64,000 nucleotides of DNA from Dechloromonas sp. TW-R-39-2 (GCF_016864195.1 NZ_CP045202.1:3007001-3071000), one strand, 5' to 3'; counted from the first letter of the stretch, positions 1 to 9,162 are shown. Program-made: numbers and translations. The notes: generated by a model not told the origin, from the letters alone.

Positions 1-1759
1 CGCCGGGACGCGCCGTACCGCTGATCGAGAACTGAACCCGGCTATTGCCGTCCCAGATTTCGTAAGTCATGCCGGAAGCCGTCGGCGGCGGCGTTGCACT
101 GGCGGGATATTCGAGCGTATAGGTCGTCGGGGCTCCCCCGCCGCTCGGATAGGCCGTCACCTGAAATGGGCCGGGATTGGTCACGCCATAAGGTCCGCCG
201 GCATCGCCCAGCGTCAGGGAAGCACCATCGGCACTGATGCCGATCTTGACCGGATAGGCCGGCCCCGGTGCTGTCGCGGTCAGATCCTGAGTGACACGGT
301 TAACGCTGACCTTCATGGTCCCCTGGTTGGTCAAACTGACACTGGCGCGAACGGGCAACGCCGCGGCAATCAAGCGGACATCGTTGGCAATGCGCTCATC
401 GACCTTGATGTTCTTGGCCATTTCGCGCGTCGGCTCGATCAGGAAAGAATCACCATCGGAATACGCGGCTCCATTGTCAGCCAGCGTAATCCCTTGCGCA
501 CCGCGCGGGTCGGTCCGGTCATTGATTTGAGTATTCAAGCCGGCCAGGGTCGTGTCAGACCAATTAACACCATCCTGCAAGCGTGTCAGGGTGAAATTGG
601 CACCGTTGTACTCAAGCCGGTAGTCGTTATTGGTGATGTCCGTAAAATAATTTCCATCCGTACCGGATGTCATTTTCGGCGGCGTGAATGTTGCACTGAC
701 CTGCGGCCCGGCCGGATTGGAAGGAATGACCTTGGGATTCGGGATAGAGAAAAAATTCGCGATGAATCCACTGTCGTTGGCACCGCCCACACCGACGCTG
801 TTTCCGAGAAGATCCATCCCGGTTGCGTGCTGCGCATTGAATGTCAGCGCCAGCGAGGCTGCAACTTTGCCGAGCGAATTAACTGCGGTATCCAGTGTTT
901 CGCTGCGGAATGCCAGCAAGCCACCCAACTGCCCACCTTCAATAATGTTTTCGGGCAGTTCCTGCTTGCCATTGCCAAGATCGATAGCAATCGTTGTCCG
1001 GGTCGGGTCGGCACTCGAACGCACGGCAGACAATTCATTGGTATGCGTTCCCATGACCAGTACCTGGCCTTTGCCGATCATGACTTCAAGCCCACCCTGC
1101 CCAAGAGAGATCGTCTCGACCTTGACCAGTTTATTGAGCTCGCTGATCAGGTTGTCGCGCTGATCAAGCAGATCGTTGGCCGGCTGGTTAACCGCCGACT
1201 GGGCAATCGTGATTTGCTGGTTCAAGGCGGCAATCTGCTTGCCGTACGTGTTGATCAGCGCCACCGAATCAGTGATTTGCTGATTGACCTGACCGAACAG
1301 ATCCGAGATCCGCTGATTTGCCCCCTGAAAACGGGACACCAGCGCCTGTGCCGCAGAAACCATCGATTGGCGGGCTGGCAACGATGAGGGTGCGGCAGAA
1401 ACCTGCTGCAATCCCTTGAAAAAATCCTGCAATGCCGGAGAAACACCGGCATTTGCATCAGCCAGCAAATCATCGACCACCTGAACCTGATTGAAATAGG
1501 CTTCCAGTGAGCTGTATTCGGTGCTCGACTGACGAACCTGATCCGTCAGGAAGGAATTGTATTGGCGGCTAACCGTAGAAACCTGTGTGCCATTGCCGAT
1601 AAAACCAGAAGAAAACCCGACCGGCAACGAAGTCGCCTGAATAATCGACTGACGGTTGTAGCCAGGCGTGTTGGAATTGGTGATGTTGTGCTGCGTGACC
1701 AGCATGCCCATCTGGGCTGCTTGAACTCCTGACACGCCAATACCGAAAATTCCTGCCAT
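1..1759 (-). CDS. flgK: Flagellar hook-associated protein 1 FlgK (3' end cut by window)
   Basis: FlgK is the first junction protein between hook and filament, exported by the flagellar type III apparatus. The translation from the ATG at 1759 begins MAGIFGIGVSGVQAAQMGM and continues with NSNTPGYNRQ, the typical N-terminal rod/hook-family helix and NTPGYNRQ signature. About 586 residues are visible without a stop, so the C-terminal part lies beyond base 1. A good Shine-Dalgarno (AAGGAG, about 7 bases before the ATG) sets the start. It is the last visible gene of the flg operon, 66 bases after flgJ, and has its own sigma-28-type promoter in that gap (1782-1808), as expected for a late flagellar gene. 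Identity is firm. Confidence 0.95.
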   Translation of the reverse strand, partial: MAGIFGIGVSGVQAAQMGMLVTQHNITNSNTPGYNRQSIIQATSLPVGFSSGFIGNGTQVSTVSRQYNSFLTDQVRQSSTEYSSLEAYFNQVQVVDDLLADANAGVSPALQDFFKGLQQVSAAPSSLPARQSMVSAAQALVSRFQGANQRISDLFGQVNQQITDSVALINTYGKQIAALNQQITIAQSAVNQPANDLLDQRDNLISELNKLVKVETISLGQGGLEVMIGKGQVLVMGTHTNELSAVRSSADPTRTTIAIDLGNGKQELPENIIEGGQLGGLLAFRSETLDTAVNSLGKVAASLALTFNAQHATGMDLLGNSVGVGGANDSGFIANFFSIPNPKVIPSNPAGPQVSATFTPPKMTSGTDGNYFTDITNNDYRLEYNGANFTLTRLQDGVNWSDTTLAGLNTQINDRTDPRGAQGITLADNGAAYSDGDSFLIEPTREMAKNIKVDERIANDVRLIAAALPVRASVSLTNQGTMKVSVNRVTQDLTATAPGPAYPVKIGISADGASLTLGDAGGPYGVTNPGPFQVTAYPSGGGAPTTYTLEYPASATPPPTASGMTYEIWDGNSRVQFSISGTARPG

Positions 1760-1781
1760 GACCTGCTCCTTTACCGCTTTA

Positions 1782-1808
1782 TTATCGACCGATCACCCAG
1801 AAAGTTGA
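1782..1808 (-). promoter_or_regulatory. Sigma-28 (FliA) type promoter for flgK
   Basis: On the minus strand the bases read TCAACTTT, an 11-base spacer, then GTCGATAA. The enterobacterial FliA consensus is TAAAGTTT-N11-GCCGATAA, so the match is 6/8 and 7/8 with exact spacing. The start of transcription would fall about 15 bases before the flgK ATG at 1759. Independent late expression of flgK(L) by FliA is common in other flagellated proteobacteria. The site was found by eye and is not tested. Confidence 0.65.
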
Positions 1809-1825
1809 GCGATCTGGCAGGGCTG

Positions 1826-2791
1826 TCAGCCGATGAGCGCTTGCCGGAGCGTTGGCCCGTTGATGATGCGCGAGAGCTTGTCGGCATACATCGGATCGGT
1901 GGCATAACCTGCCTGTTGCATACGACGAGCAAACTCCGTGCCATCCTGCGAGCCAATCACTGCTCCGTAGCGCGGGTTGTTGCGCAGCAAACTGGCGTAA
2001 TCACGAAACGACTCTTCGTAGGAACCATAGGCCCGGAACTTCTCGACCGACTGCTGGGCCTGGCCATCTACGTACTCGGTCGTTTTGGCGTCAACCGTCG
2101 CGCCATTCCAGCTTTTTCCAGCCTTGATGCCGAACAGGTTGAAACTCGTCGAGCCGTCTGCACGACGCACTTCACTCTTGCCCCAGCCGGTTTCAAGCGC
2201 CGCATGCGCCACCAGAAATTGCGGCGGAATGCCGGTCGACCGCGACGCTTCAACGGCATGCGGCCAGACGCGATTGACGAACTCGCTCGACGTGGCAGGA
2301 ACATCCGTCGATTGAACCGACGGCGTTGCAACCTTCCCTGCCTGGTATGCCGACGAAGTCGGTAAATTACTCAAAACCGGCTTGAACTGAAGATGCCGAC
2401 CATCGGATGCCGTCAGCGGCAAATTGTCAGCGGCAGCATTTGCCGGCGCACTCAAATCAACCGGCGTCTCGCTCGATCCCAAATTGCGCCCGAGTTGCTG
2501 TTCGATCAGCTTTGCGAAGCCGACCCCCTTTCCCGATCCAGCCATGTTTTGCGCCATCTGCTGATCCAGCAGGCCGGTATAGAAGCGTGACTGATCGCTG
2601 TTGAGCAAGCCGTCCTGCGGCGTTGCGTCGCGCATGCTCTTCATCACCATCTGAAGAAAAAGCGTCTCGAACTGCTGTGCCGCAGCCTTTAAGCCTTCCT
2701 TCGGATCTTTCTGGAACTGGCTGCGCAAATCCTGAGCCGAGCGCACATCAAAGGCGGCACGATTTGGAGAGTCCTGTATTTTTCCAGCCAT
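1826..2791 (-). CDS. flgJ: Peptidoglycan hydrolase / rod-cap protein FlgJ
   Basis: FlgJ caps the growing rod and opens the peptidoglycan layer for it. The 321-residue product has an N-terminal rod-binding domain (about residues 15-110, with QFETLFLQMVMKSMRDATP) and a C-terminal glucosaminidase-type domain (about 160-315) with the HAALETGWGKSEV stretch that carries the catalytic glutamate. It is therefore the two-domain, enzymatic form typical of beta- and gammaproteobacteria. There is no signal peptide, consistent with export through the flagellar apparatus. It lies 9 bases after flgI and precedes flgK. Confidence 0.95.
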   Translation of the reverse strand: MAGKIQDSPNRAAFDVRSAQDLRSQFQKDPKEGLKAAAQQFETLFLQMVMKSMRDATPQDGLLNSDQSRFYTGLLDQQMAQNMAGSGKGVGFAKLIEQQLGRNLGSSETPVDLSAPANAAADNLPLTASDGRHLQFKPVLSNLPTSSAYQAGKVATPSVQSTDVPATSSEFVNRVWPHAVEASRSTGIPPQFLVAHAALETGWGKSEVRRADGSTSFNLFGIKAGKSWNGATVDAKTTEYVDGQAQQSVEKFRAYGSYEESFRDYASLLRNNPRYGAVIGSQDGTEFARRMQQAGYATDPMYADKLSRIINGPTLRQALIG

Positions 2792-2800
2792 ATCGATCGA

Positions 2801-3889
2801 TCAGATGATTTCGAGGTCGGCACGCAAGGCGCCGGCCGCTTTCATTGCTTGCAGAATGGCCAGCAGATCGAGCGGATTGGCACCCAGTGCATTCAATGCC
2901 TTGACGACATCGGCCAGATTCGCCCCGGCCTTGATGTTCATCAGGCTGCCGGCATCCTGCTTGACCTGGACGTCGGCACCGCCGCCCGGCTGCTGCTCCC
3001 CGACCACGACGGACAGGCTGCCATGCGCCACGGCACAGGCATCCAGCGTGACTTTCTGATTCATGACGACCGAGCCGGTTCGGGGATTAACCACGACCTT
3101 GGCCATTCCGATCTCGGGTTTGATATCGAGATTTTCAATGCGCCCCAGGAAGGAAACCCGAGCATCCGGATCATCCGGCGCACGCACGGCAACCCGGCGC
3201 CCGTCGAGCGCCTGAGCCGTTCCTGGCCCCATGCTTTTATTGATCGCATCGACCACTTTTTGAGCCGTGCTGAAATCACTGCCGGCCAACTCAAAATAGA
3301 CAAATCCACCTTGGCCCAGCGGCGTACTGACCGCACGCTCAACCGTCGCGCCCCCCGGAATTCTGCCGGCTGAAAGATGGTTGACCGTAACTTTCGAACC
3401 ACCCGATGAGGCACCAACCCCACCGACCAGGACATTACCCTGCGCCACGGCATAGACCTGCCCGTCAGCACCTTTCAGCTGGCTCATCAGCAAGGTGCCG
3501 CCGCGCAGGCTCTTGGCATTGCCGATCGAGGAAACAGTCACATCGATCGGCTGACCAGGCTTGGCAAACGGGGGCAATACCGCCGTTACCATGACCGCAG
3601 CGACATTCTTCAATTGCAGCTTGGTGGCCTGTTCCGGCGCCAGATTAACGCCCATCTGGGACAGCATGTTGCCCATGGCTTGCGTCGTGAAAGGTGTCTG
3701 GGTCGTCTGGTCGCCGGTGTTATCCAGGCCGACGATGATGCCGTAACCGATCAACTGGTTATTGCGCACCCCCTGAATGCTGGCAAGGTCTTTGATGCGC
3801 TCGGCGAAGGCGGGCTGCAACCCCATGGGCAAAGCCAGTGCGGCGAGCATTGCCGCTTGCCGGAACCATTTGCCGTTTTTCTTGTTCAT
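2801..3889 (-). CDS. flgI: Flagellar P-ring protein FlgI
   Basis: FlgI forms the periplasmic P ring around the rod. The 362-residue protein starts with a Sec signal peptide (MNKKNGKWFRQ, a hydrophobic core, and a likely cut after PAFA) followed by ERIKDLASIQGVRNNQLIGYG, the conserved mature N-terminus of FlgI. Length and the C-terminal block (DLLAILQAMKAAGALRADLEII) fit the family. It follows the second hook-type gene across a 78-base gap that holds a small hairpin, and is followed by flgJ after 9 bases. The P ring needs disulfide formation and the chaperone FlgA, encoded at 10852-11529. Confidence 0.96.
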   Translation of the reverse strand: MNKKNGKWFRQAAMLAALALPMGLQPAFAERIKDLASIQGVRNNQLIGYGIIVGLDNTGDQTTQTPFTTQAMGNMLSQMGVNLAPEQATKLQLKNVAAVMVTAVLPPFAKPGQPIDVTVSSIGNAKSLRGGTLLMSQLKGADGQVYAVAQGNVLVGGVGASSGGSKVTVNHLSAGRIPGGATVERAVSTPLGQGGFVYFELAGSDFSTAQKVVDAINKSMGPGTAQALDGRRVAVRAPDDPDARVSFLGRIENLDIKPEIGMAKVVVNPRTGSVVMNQKVTLDACAVAHGSLSVVVGEQQPGGGADVQVKQDAGSLMNIKAGANLADVVKALNALGANPLDLLAILQAMKAAGALRADLEII

Positions 3890-3942
3890 GATGCGCCTCC
3901 GCGAGATTTTCTCTTGAATGGCATCACTTAAGAAAGAAACGT

Positions 3943-3960
3943 GCCAGCCCGAAGGCTGGC
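3943..3960 (-). other. UUCG-loop hairpin between flgE paralog and flgI
   Basis: A perfect 7-bp stem GCCAGCC / GGCTGGC encloses a four-base loop, which reads TTCG on the transcribed (minus) strand. The bases after it (ACGTTTCTTTCTT) are T-rich but not a clean T tract, so it could be a weak terminator, an mRNA-stabilising 3' end or an attenuator between the second hook gene and flgI. Function is inference. Confidence 0.45.
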
Positions 3961-3967
3961 AGATAAA

Positions 3968-5263
3968 TCAACGCAACCCGGTCAAGGTCTTGAGCATGTC
4001 ATCCTGCGTTTTGATCGTCTGGGCATTGGCCTGGTAGTTCCGCTGCATGGTGATCATGTCGACCAACTGGGCTGCCGTATCGATATTGGCCTGCTCCAGC
4101 GAATTCGATGCCGTCACGCCGCGCCCGCCTTGTGCTGCGCTGCCGATATTGGCCGCTCCGGAATGACTCGTTTCGCGCCAGAGATTGCTACCGATCGACT
4201 GCAAACCATTGGGATTGATGAAGGTTGCCAAAGCAACCTTGCCCATGTTTTGCGTCTGCCCATTCGAATAACGCCCCTGGATCGTCCCGTCGGTCGACAA
4301 GCTGGTCCCGGCAAGCAAACCATCCTTGTAGCCATCCTGCAGGGACTTACCGGAATCGAAACCACTTGCAAACAGGGTTGTCTGGCCAAAATCGATTGAA
4401 ATCGGCAAGGTTACGGTTGAACTGGTCAGCGTAACGGCACCAGTCACCGGGTCCGTCGCCTTGCTTTCTGCCGTAACAGGACCGCTACTCGTGATGTTTC
4501 CACCGGAAAGCAACGAACCGGTTGGCGAAAAAACCAGTTGCCGCGGTCCACCGGCTTCTTCTGCCGGAACTGCACCATCAATCCGGGTATGCACTTCCCA
4601 GGTATTCGGTGTGGCTGTCTTGACGAAATAGAGCGTCAGCGCATGCGCCTTGGTATCCCCGTTAACGCCTGAAAAGACCTCCTGCGAACTTGACCAGTTG
4701 AATGAAGCCGGCGAGTTCGGAGAAAACACAGGATCGGTCGGTACGCTGGCCCGGTCATCAAGATTGAAACGCAGGTTGCTGGTTGTGGTTTGCTTGGCGG
4801 CTATCGAGTCAATCAACTTCAGGGCACTCGGCGCCGTCGTTGTGGCAACGCCTTCCGCCCAACCGGTCAGATAGCTGCCGTTGGCATTGACAATGTATTT
4901 CTCAGCCGGCGCCGTCCCCGCTGCGGTTGGCACCGGGGAAAAATGGAATTCACCATTACGGGTATAGGCCACGCTGGCTGTCGCGGTTGTATCGGAAACA
5001 ACCTGGAACATGCCATTGCCGTTGATCGAGAAATCGAGCCCGTTATTGGTCGAAGCCAGTGACCCCTGGGTGAATTGCTGAGCCACACCGGGGGATAGCG
5101 CGCCGCCACCAACGCCTGCTTTCAGGTAGGAATTGAAAATATCCGAGAACTCGGCACGCGAGTTTTTATAGCCGACGGTACTGGCATTGGCCAAGTTGTT
5201 GCCAATGACATCCAGCCCTGTGGCTGCACCATACAAGCCGCTTAATGCCTGGATAAAAGCCAT
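3968..5263 (-). CDS. Second flagellar hook protein (FlgE paralog)
   Basis: This 431-residue protein has the full hook architecture. The N-terminal helix region MAFIQALSGLYGAATGLDVI is followed by NNLANASTVGYK, the flagellar basal-body rod motif; a middle FlgE-type D2 region follows; and the C-terminus carries QLVDMITMQRNYQANAQTIK and ends TLTGLR. It is clearly related to, but distinct from, the 545-residue FlgE at 7513-9150, which sits in the usual flgD-flgE-flgF position. This copy lies between flgH (14-base gap) and flgI, an unusual place. Its length is nearer the common FlgE size of 400-430 residues. It could be a second hook subunit, an alternative hook, or a duplicated gene with a new role; the sequence shows no sign of decay. 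Confidence 0.85.
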   Translation of the reverse strand: MAFIQALSGLYGAATGLDVIGNNLANASTVGYKNSRAEFSDIFNSYLKAGVGGGALSPGVAQQFTQGSLASTNNGLDFSINGNGMFQVVSDTTATASVAYTRNGEFHFSPVPTAAGTAPAEKYIVNANGSYLTGWAEGVATTTAPSALKLIDSIAAKQTTTSNLRFNLDDRASVPTDPVFSPNSPASFNWSSSQEVFSGVNGDTKAHALTLYFVKTATPNTWEVHTRIDGAVPAEEAGGPRQLVFSPTGSLLSGGNITSSGPVTAESKATDPVTGAVTLTSSTVTLPISIDFGQTTLFASGFDSGKSLQDGYKDGLLAGTSLSTDGTIQGRYSNGQTQNMGKVALATFINPNGLQSIGSNLWRETSHSGAANIGSAAQGGRGVTASNSLEQANIDTAAQLVDMITMQRNYQANAQTIKTQDDMLKTLTGLR

Positions 5264-5277
5264 GATTCAACCTCGCA

Positions 5278-5934
5278 TCAGAATGGCATCACATTCAGGA
5301 AGAAACGACCAAGCCAGGCCATCATCATGCCTTCGCTCAACTGCCCGGCCGACTTGTACTCGATTCTGGCATCAGCCACCTTCGATGAACTGATCGTATT
5401 GGCCGCATCGACGAATGCCGGATTGACCACCCCGGAAAGGCGGACATATTCCTGCTCATCCCCTACGGCAACTTGCTTTTCACCGGAAACCAGCAAATTT
5501 CCGTTCGGCAGGACATCGATCACCGTCACCGTGATGCTGCCGCTGAAACTATTCTTGTTACCCGCCTCGCCCTTACCCTCGAAGGCATTGGCCGTCTTGG
5601 TATTCAGGTTGAGTCCGAGAGCCGACTGCCCAGGCAAACCAGCCATCGCGGAAACCGAAGCGACATTTGACCCCGTGCGGTCCAGCTTGTTATTGGACGT
5701 CTTGGAGGCAGTATTGCTTTCAGTGATCGTAATCGTGATCGTATCGCCAACGAATCGTGCGCGCCTATCCTCAAAAAGAGGACGACTGCCGGCCGCCTGA
5801 TAGATCGATCCATTGCCGCTCGCCATCTCCATGCGCGGAGCAGGCCGGGCGGACATCGGCTGATGAATGTTGGTTGCCGGCACCGTGGTACATCCGGCCA
5901 TGGCTGCAACGACCAGTAACAGGAAACGTTTCAT
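5278..5934 (-). CDS. flgH: Flagellar L-ring lipoprotein FlgH
   Basis: FlgH forms the outer-membrane L ring. The 218-residue protein starts MKRFLLLVVAAMAGCTT, a lipoprotein signal with the lipidated cysteine at residue 15. The family blocks SRPLFEDRRARFVGDTITITI (about residues 50-70) and the C-terminal SSKVADARIEYKSAG and GMMMAWLGRFF are present. The length is normal. It follows flgG after 9 bases and precedes the additional hook-type gene by 14 bases, so all three are almost surely co-transcribed. Confidence 0.96.
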   Translation of the reverse strand: MKRFLLLVVAAMAGCTTVPATNIHQPMSARPAPRMEMASGNGSIYQAAGSRPLFEDRRARFVGDTITITITESNTASKTSNNKLDRTGSNVASVSAMAGLPGQSALGLNLNTKTANAFEGKGEAGNKNSFSGSITVTVIDVLPNGNLLVSGEKQVAVGDEQEYVRLSGVVNPAFVDAANTISSSKVADARIEYKSAGQLSEGMMMAWLGRFFLNVMPF

Positions 5935-5943
5935 GATTTCACC

Positions 5944-6729
5944 TCACAGCTGAGTCAGCCGGCCGAGCATGGCATCGGAGGTCGACACGACCTTGGAGTT
6001 CAGCTCATAAGCCCGCTGGGTCTGGATCATCGTCACCAACTCTTCGGCCACATTGACGTTGGACGTTTCAACATAGCCCTGATTGACGATACCGGCGCCG
6101 TTCGTTCCCGGCGTATTCGGCGTTGGGGTCCCGCTCGAAGCGGTTTCCAGGAAAAGGTTCTGGCCCACACTCTGCATGCCGGCCGGATTGATAAACGTCG
6201 CCAGCTGAATCTGGCCGATCTGAGTCGTCGGCTGCGGATTACCCGGCTGCGTCACGCTGACCACACCATCGGTGCCAATCGTCAACGACAGCGCATCGGC
6301 CGGAATCGTGATTGCCGGCTGCAAGGGATAGCCCTCTGAGGTTACGATCTGGCCGGTACTATCCTTCTGGAACGAACCATCACGGGTATAAGCCGTGCTG
6401 CCGTCCGGCATCTGGATTTGCAGGAAACCATTCCCCTGGATAGCGATATCCAGCGTGCTGTCGGTTTTCTGAATATTGCCCTGGGTGAAGATTCTTGCGG
6501 TCGACACCGGCCGGACACCAGTTCCCAGTTGCAGGCCGGTGGGCAGTTGCGTCTGCTGCGACGACTGGGCACCTGGCTGACGCATTGTCTGGTAAAGCAG
6601 ATCCTCAAAAACCGCCTTGCCGCGCTTGAAGCCGTTGGTACTGACGTTAGCCAGATTGTTCGAAATCACATCGAGCTGGGTTTGCTGGGCATCCAGGCCG
6701 GTACGGGCAATCCACAGGGAACGAATCAT
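5944..6729 (-). CDS. flgG: Distal rod protein FlgG
   Basis: FlgG builds the distal rod. The 261-residue length and the start [20 protein letters not shown] followed by [13 protein letters not shown] are diagnostic; the C-terminus has [21 protein letters not shown] and ends LGRLTQL. It carries the FlgG-specific region [15 protein letters not shown] near residue 42, important for rod stiffness in the family. It lies between flgF and flgH in the standard operon order with gaps of 13 and 9 bases. Confidence 0.97.
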   Translation of the reverse strand: MIRSLWIARTGLDAQQTQLDVISNNLANVSTNGFKRGKAVFEDLLYQTMRQPGAQSSQQTQLPTGLQLGTGVRPVSTARIFTQGNIQKTDSTLDIAIQGNGFLQIQMPDGSTAYTRDGSFQKDSTGQIVTSEGYPLQPAITIPADALSLTIGTDGVVSVTQPGNPQPTTQIGQIQLATFINPAGMQSVGQNLFLETASSGTPTPNTPGTNGAGIVNQGYVETSNVNVAEELVTMIQTQRAYELNSKVVSTSDAMLGRLTQL

Positions 6730-6742
6730 GGGTCAGGTCCTA

Positions 6743-7486
6743 TCAGGAATTCAGCGACAGCAGCTGGTCGGCACGCTGGGCATTGGTATCTGCGGTTTGC
6801 AGCATCTTGATTTGCATTTCGAACTGGCGCGACAGGCTGATCAAATTGACCATCGCATCCGTCACATTGACGTTACTGCCTTCGAGCGTGCCCGAGGTCA
6901 GCTTGACACGTTCATCCAGCGGGGCCGGATCGCCGCTCTTCAGGCGAAACAGGCCATCCGAACCGCGCACCAAATCTTCTTCGGGCGGATTAACCATCTT
7001 GATCCGCCCGATCGCATTGGCGTTGTTGCGCAGACCGGTCGTCGGCACAACGGAAACCGTGCCGTCCGGCGCGATTTCAATGTTGTTGTCAGGCGGGATA
7101 CTGATCGGACCGCCGTCGCCCACAACCGCCAAGCCACCCTTAGTTTGCAGCTGACCGTTCACATCGACATCCAGACTACCCGCCCGGGTGTAAGCCTCGC
7201 CACCATCCGGTGTCTGCACCGCCAACCAGCCACGGCCCTTGACCGAAACATCCAGGTTGCGCCCGGTAATCATCTGCGGGCCTTCATCGAAAACATCGCT
7301 GACTGACGCGTCGACCACGAAAGCCCGGGTCGGCATTCCTTCACCGATCACCGGCACCGCCCGGAAGCGGTGCTCCTGCGACTTGAAGCCGACAGTGCTG
7401 GCGTTGGCCAGATTATTGGCTGTACCGGCTTGTTGCATGAATACATGCTTGGCGCCGGTCATTGCGGTGTAGATCAGACGATCCAT
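6743..7486 (-). CDS. flgF: Proximal rod protein FlgF
   Basis: FlgF is a proximal rod subunit. The 247-residue protein starts MDRLIYTAMTGAKHVFMQQA and then NNLANASTVGFKS, the rod-family N-terminal motif, and ends with a C-terminal helix carrying NVTDAMVNLISLSRQFEMQIK. It has the short middle domain typical of FlgF. Position after flgE and before flgG supports the call. It is exported without a signal peptide. Confidence 0.95.
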   Translation of the reverse strand: MDRLIYTAMTGAKHVFMQQAGTANNLANASTVGFKSQEHRFRAVPVIGEGMPTRAFVVDASVSDVFDEGPQMITGRNLDVSVKGRGWLAVQTPDGGEAYTRAGSLDVDVNGQLQTKGGLAVVGDGGPISIPPDNNIEIAPDGTVSVVPTTGLRNNANAIGRIKMVNPPEEDLVRGSDGLFRLKSGDPAPLDERVKLTSGTLEGSNVNVTDAMVNLISLSRQFEMQIKMLQTADTNAQRADQLLSLNS

Positions 7487-7512
7487 GTCAGTAGCTCAGG
7501 TCAGTCGATTAA

Positions 7513-9150
7513 TTAGCGAAGGTTGACCAGCGTCTGAAGCACTTGGTCCTGGGTCTTGATCGACTGCGCATTGGCTTGGTAGTTACGCTGTTGCGTAATC
7601 AGATTGACCAGTTCCTGCGTCAAATCGACATTCGCCTCTTCAACAGCCGAGGACTGCAAGACGCCACGATTGCCGGTTCCCGGGTCGCCGATCAGAGGCT
7701 GTCCGGAAGCTGAGGTTTCACCCCACTGGTTATTACCCAGGCTGGCCAGACCGGTCGGTGAAATGAAGTCCACCAGCACCAGTTGAGCGATGTCCTTGGT
7801 CTGCCCATTGCTGTAATTGCCGCGCAGAATGCCGTCAGAAGAAACCGAAACGCCACTCAGACGACCATACGGATAACCGTCTTGAACCAGTTTATTGACG
7901 TCGTAGCCGCTGCCGAACAGGGTGCTGTTGTCAAAGTCGAGCGGAATGGTTGGCTGGGTCGCCACGTCGAACAAACCACGGAAGGGATAGACACCACTCC
8001 CGACAGGCGATTCGTAGGCATCCAGGCCTGCAACATCGATATTGAACTTGTAATCGGTCGCCATGGCCGTCGGGCTTGTCGTGTACGTAACGACAAGGTT
8101 GGTACCAACGGCAATCCCGCCGGTATCCAGCACACCGGTCACCGGGTCAAAGGTGTAGTCGGTACCTGCCACATAGACGGGAGCGCCTCCCGGCCCAGTC
8201 ACCGAAGCCACGCTGGCCAGTGAGTTGTAGCTGAGCCTGGCATTCTCGGGGCCACCGCTCGCCGTAATCGTATCCGTCTTGGTGACACCGGCACCACCGA
8301 CGAAACCGGTGGTCACAATCTGGCCATCACCGCCGAATTCGAGCGTGGGAACACCCGTTGTCACGGCCTGGGTAGCAGACTGCACTTGCCCGGTAATATC
8401 CTTGTTATCAAGCACATAGTGAACGTTCCACAAGTTCTTGGCCGGTGTTGCGCCATCCGAGTTACCTACCCGGGTGAAATACATCGACAGTGCGTGATCG
8501 TTGCCTTTTTGGTCGTAGACCGTGACAGACGTCGAATAATTGAAGGTATTCAGGTTATTCGGCGGGAAAGACGTGTTTGCCGACCACGGAGCAAGATTGT
8601 TCGGCGTTCCGGATGTCAGCGACTTCAAGTCACGGTCATCGAAGTTCATTTGCGTCACGATTCCCGGATTGGTCGGGGAAGCACCAGTTGCACGAGGCAC
8701 AACACCCGTCGTATCCAGCTGAACCGGAATCAGCGCAGCACGATTGGTCACATTGTTCTCGATCGGATAGCCCGTCAGATTGTTTTTCTGCGCATTGACG
8801 ATGAAGCCTTTGTCGTCAAGATGGAACTGACCGTTGCGGGTATAGGTAATCGTCTGATCCGTTGCATTTTTTTGCAGACGGAAAAAGCCGGAACCGTTGA
8901 CCGCGATATCAAGCGGGTTATTCGAATTCGAGACATTGCCCTGCGAAAACTGTTGCTGAACAACCGGCAGCGATGCCCCGATACCAACCTGCGAACCACC
9001 ACCAACCCCCAAGGAGGCTGCATAAACGTCGGCAAATTGTGCCTGACCGCCCTTGAAACCTACGGTCGATGCATTGGCGATGTTGTTACTGATAACGTCA
9101 AGCGCCTTGGAGGAAACGTTCAGACCGCTCAAACCTTGTTGGAATGCCAT
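7513..9150 (-). CDS. flgE: Flagellar hook protein FlgE (canonical position, long form)
   Basis: FlgE polymerises into the hook. The N-terminus MAFQQGLSGLNVSSKALDVI, then NNIANASTVGFKG, and the C-terminus QELVNLITQQRNYQANAQSI ending LVNLR are hook signatures. At 545 residues it is over 100 longer than the paralog at 3968-5263. The extra length is in the middle, about residues 255-375, with a beta-rich, Gly/Thr/Val-rich segment (for example GGAPVYVAGTDYTFDPVTG) that looks like an added surface domain. It lies between flgD (12-base gap) and flgF (26-base gap), the standard slot, so it takes the name flgE. Confidence 0.95.
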   Translation of the reverse strand: MAFQQGLSGLNVSSKALDVISNNIANASTVGFKGGQAQFADVYAASLGVGGGSQVGIGASLPVVQQQFSQGNVSNSNNPLDIAVNGSGFFRLQKNATDQTITYTRNGQFHLDDKGFIVNAQKNNLTGYPIENNVTNRAALIPVQLDTTGVVPRATGASPTNPGIVTQMNFDDRDLKSLTSGTPNNLAPWSANTSFPPNNLNTFNYSTSVTVYDQKGNDHALSMYFTRVGNSDGATPAKNLWNVHYVLDNKDITGQVQSATQAVTTGVPTLEFGGDGQIVTTGFVGGAGVTKTDTITASGGPENARLSYNSLASVASVTGPGGAPVYVAGTDYTFDPVTGVLDTGGIAVGTNLVVTYTTSPTAMATDYKFNIDVAGLDAYESPVGSGVYPFRGLFDVATQPTIPLDFDNSTLFGSGYDVNKLVQDGYPYGRLSGVSVSSDGILRGNYSNGQTKDIAQLVLVDFISPTGLASLGNNQWGETSASGQPLIGDPGTGNRGVLQSSAVEEANVDLTQELVNLITQQRNYQANAQSIKTQDQVLQTLVNLR

Positions 9151-9162
9151 GATGAACCCCGA

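Noticed and set aside
494..1387. Long plus-strand reading frame of 297 codons
   Set aside because: It lies opposite flgK, which has full family signatures on the minus strand; the translation has no recognisable family text.
3924..3949. Sigma-54-like TGGCACG before flgI
   Set aside because: The -24 element is good but the -12 reads TTTCT with no GC dinucleotide, and the site overlaps a hairpin.
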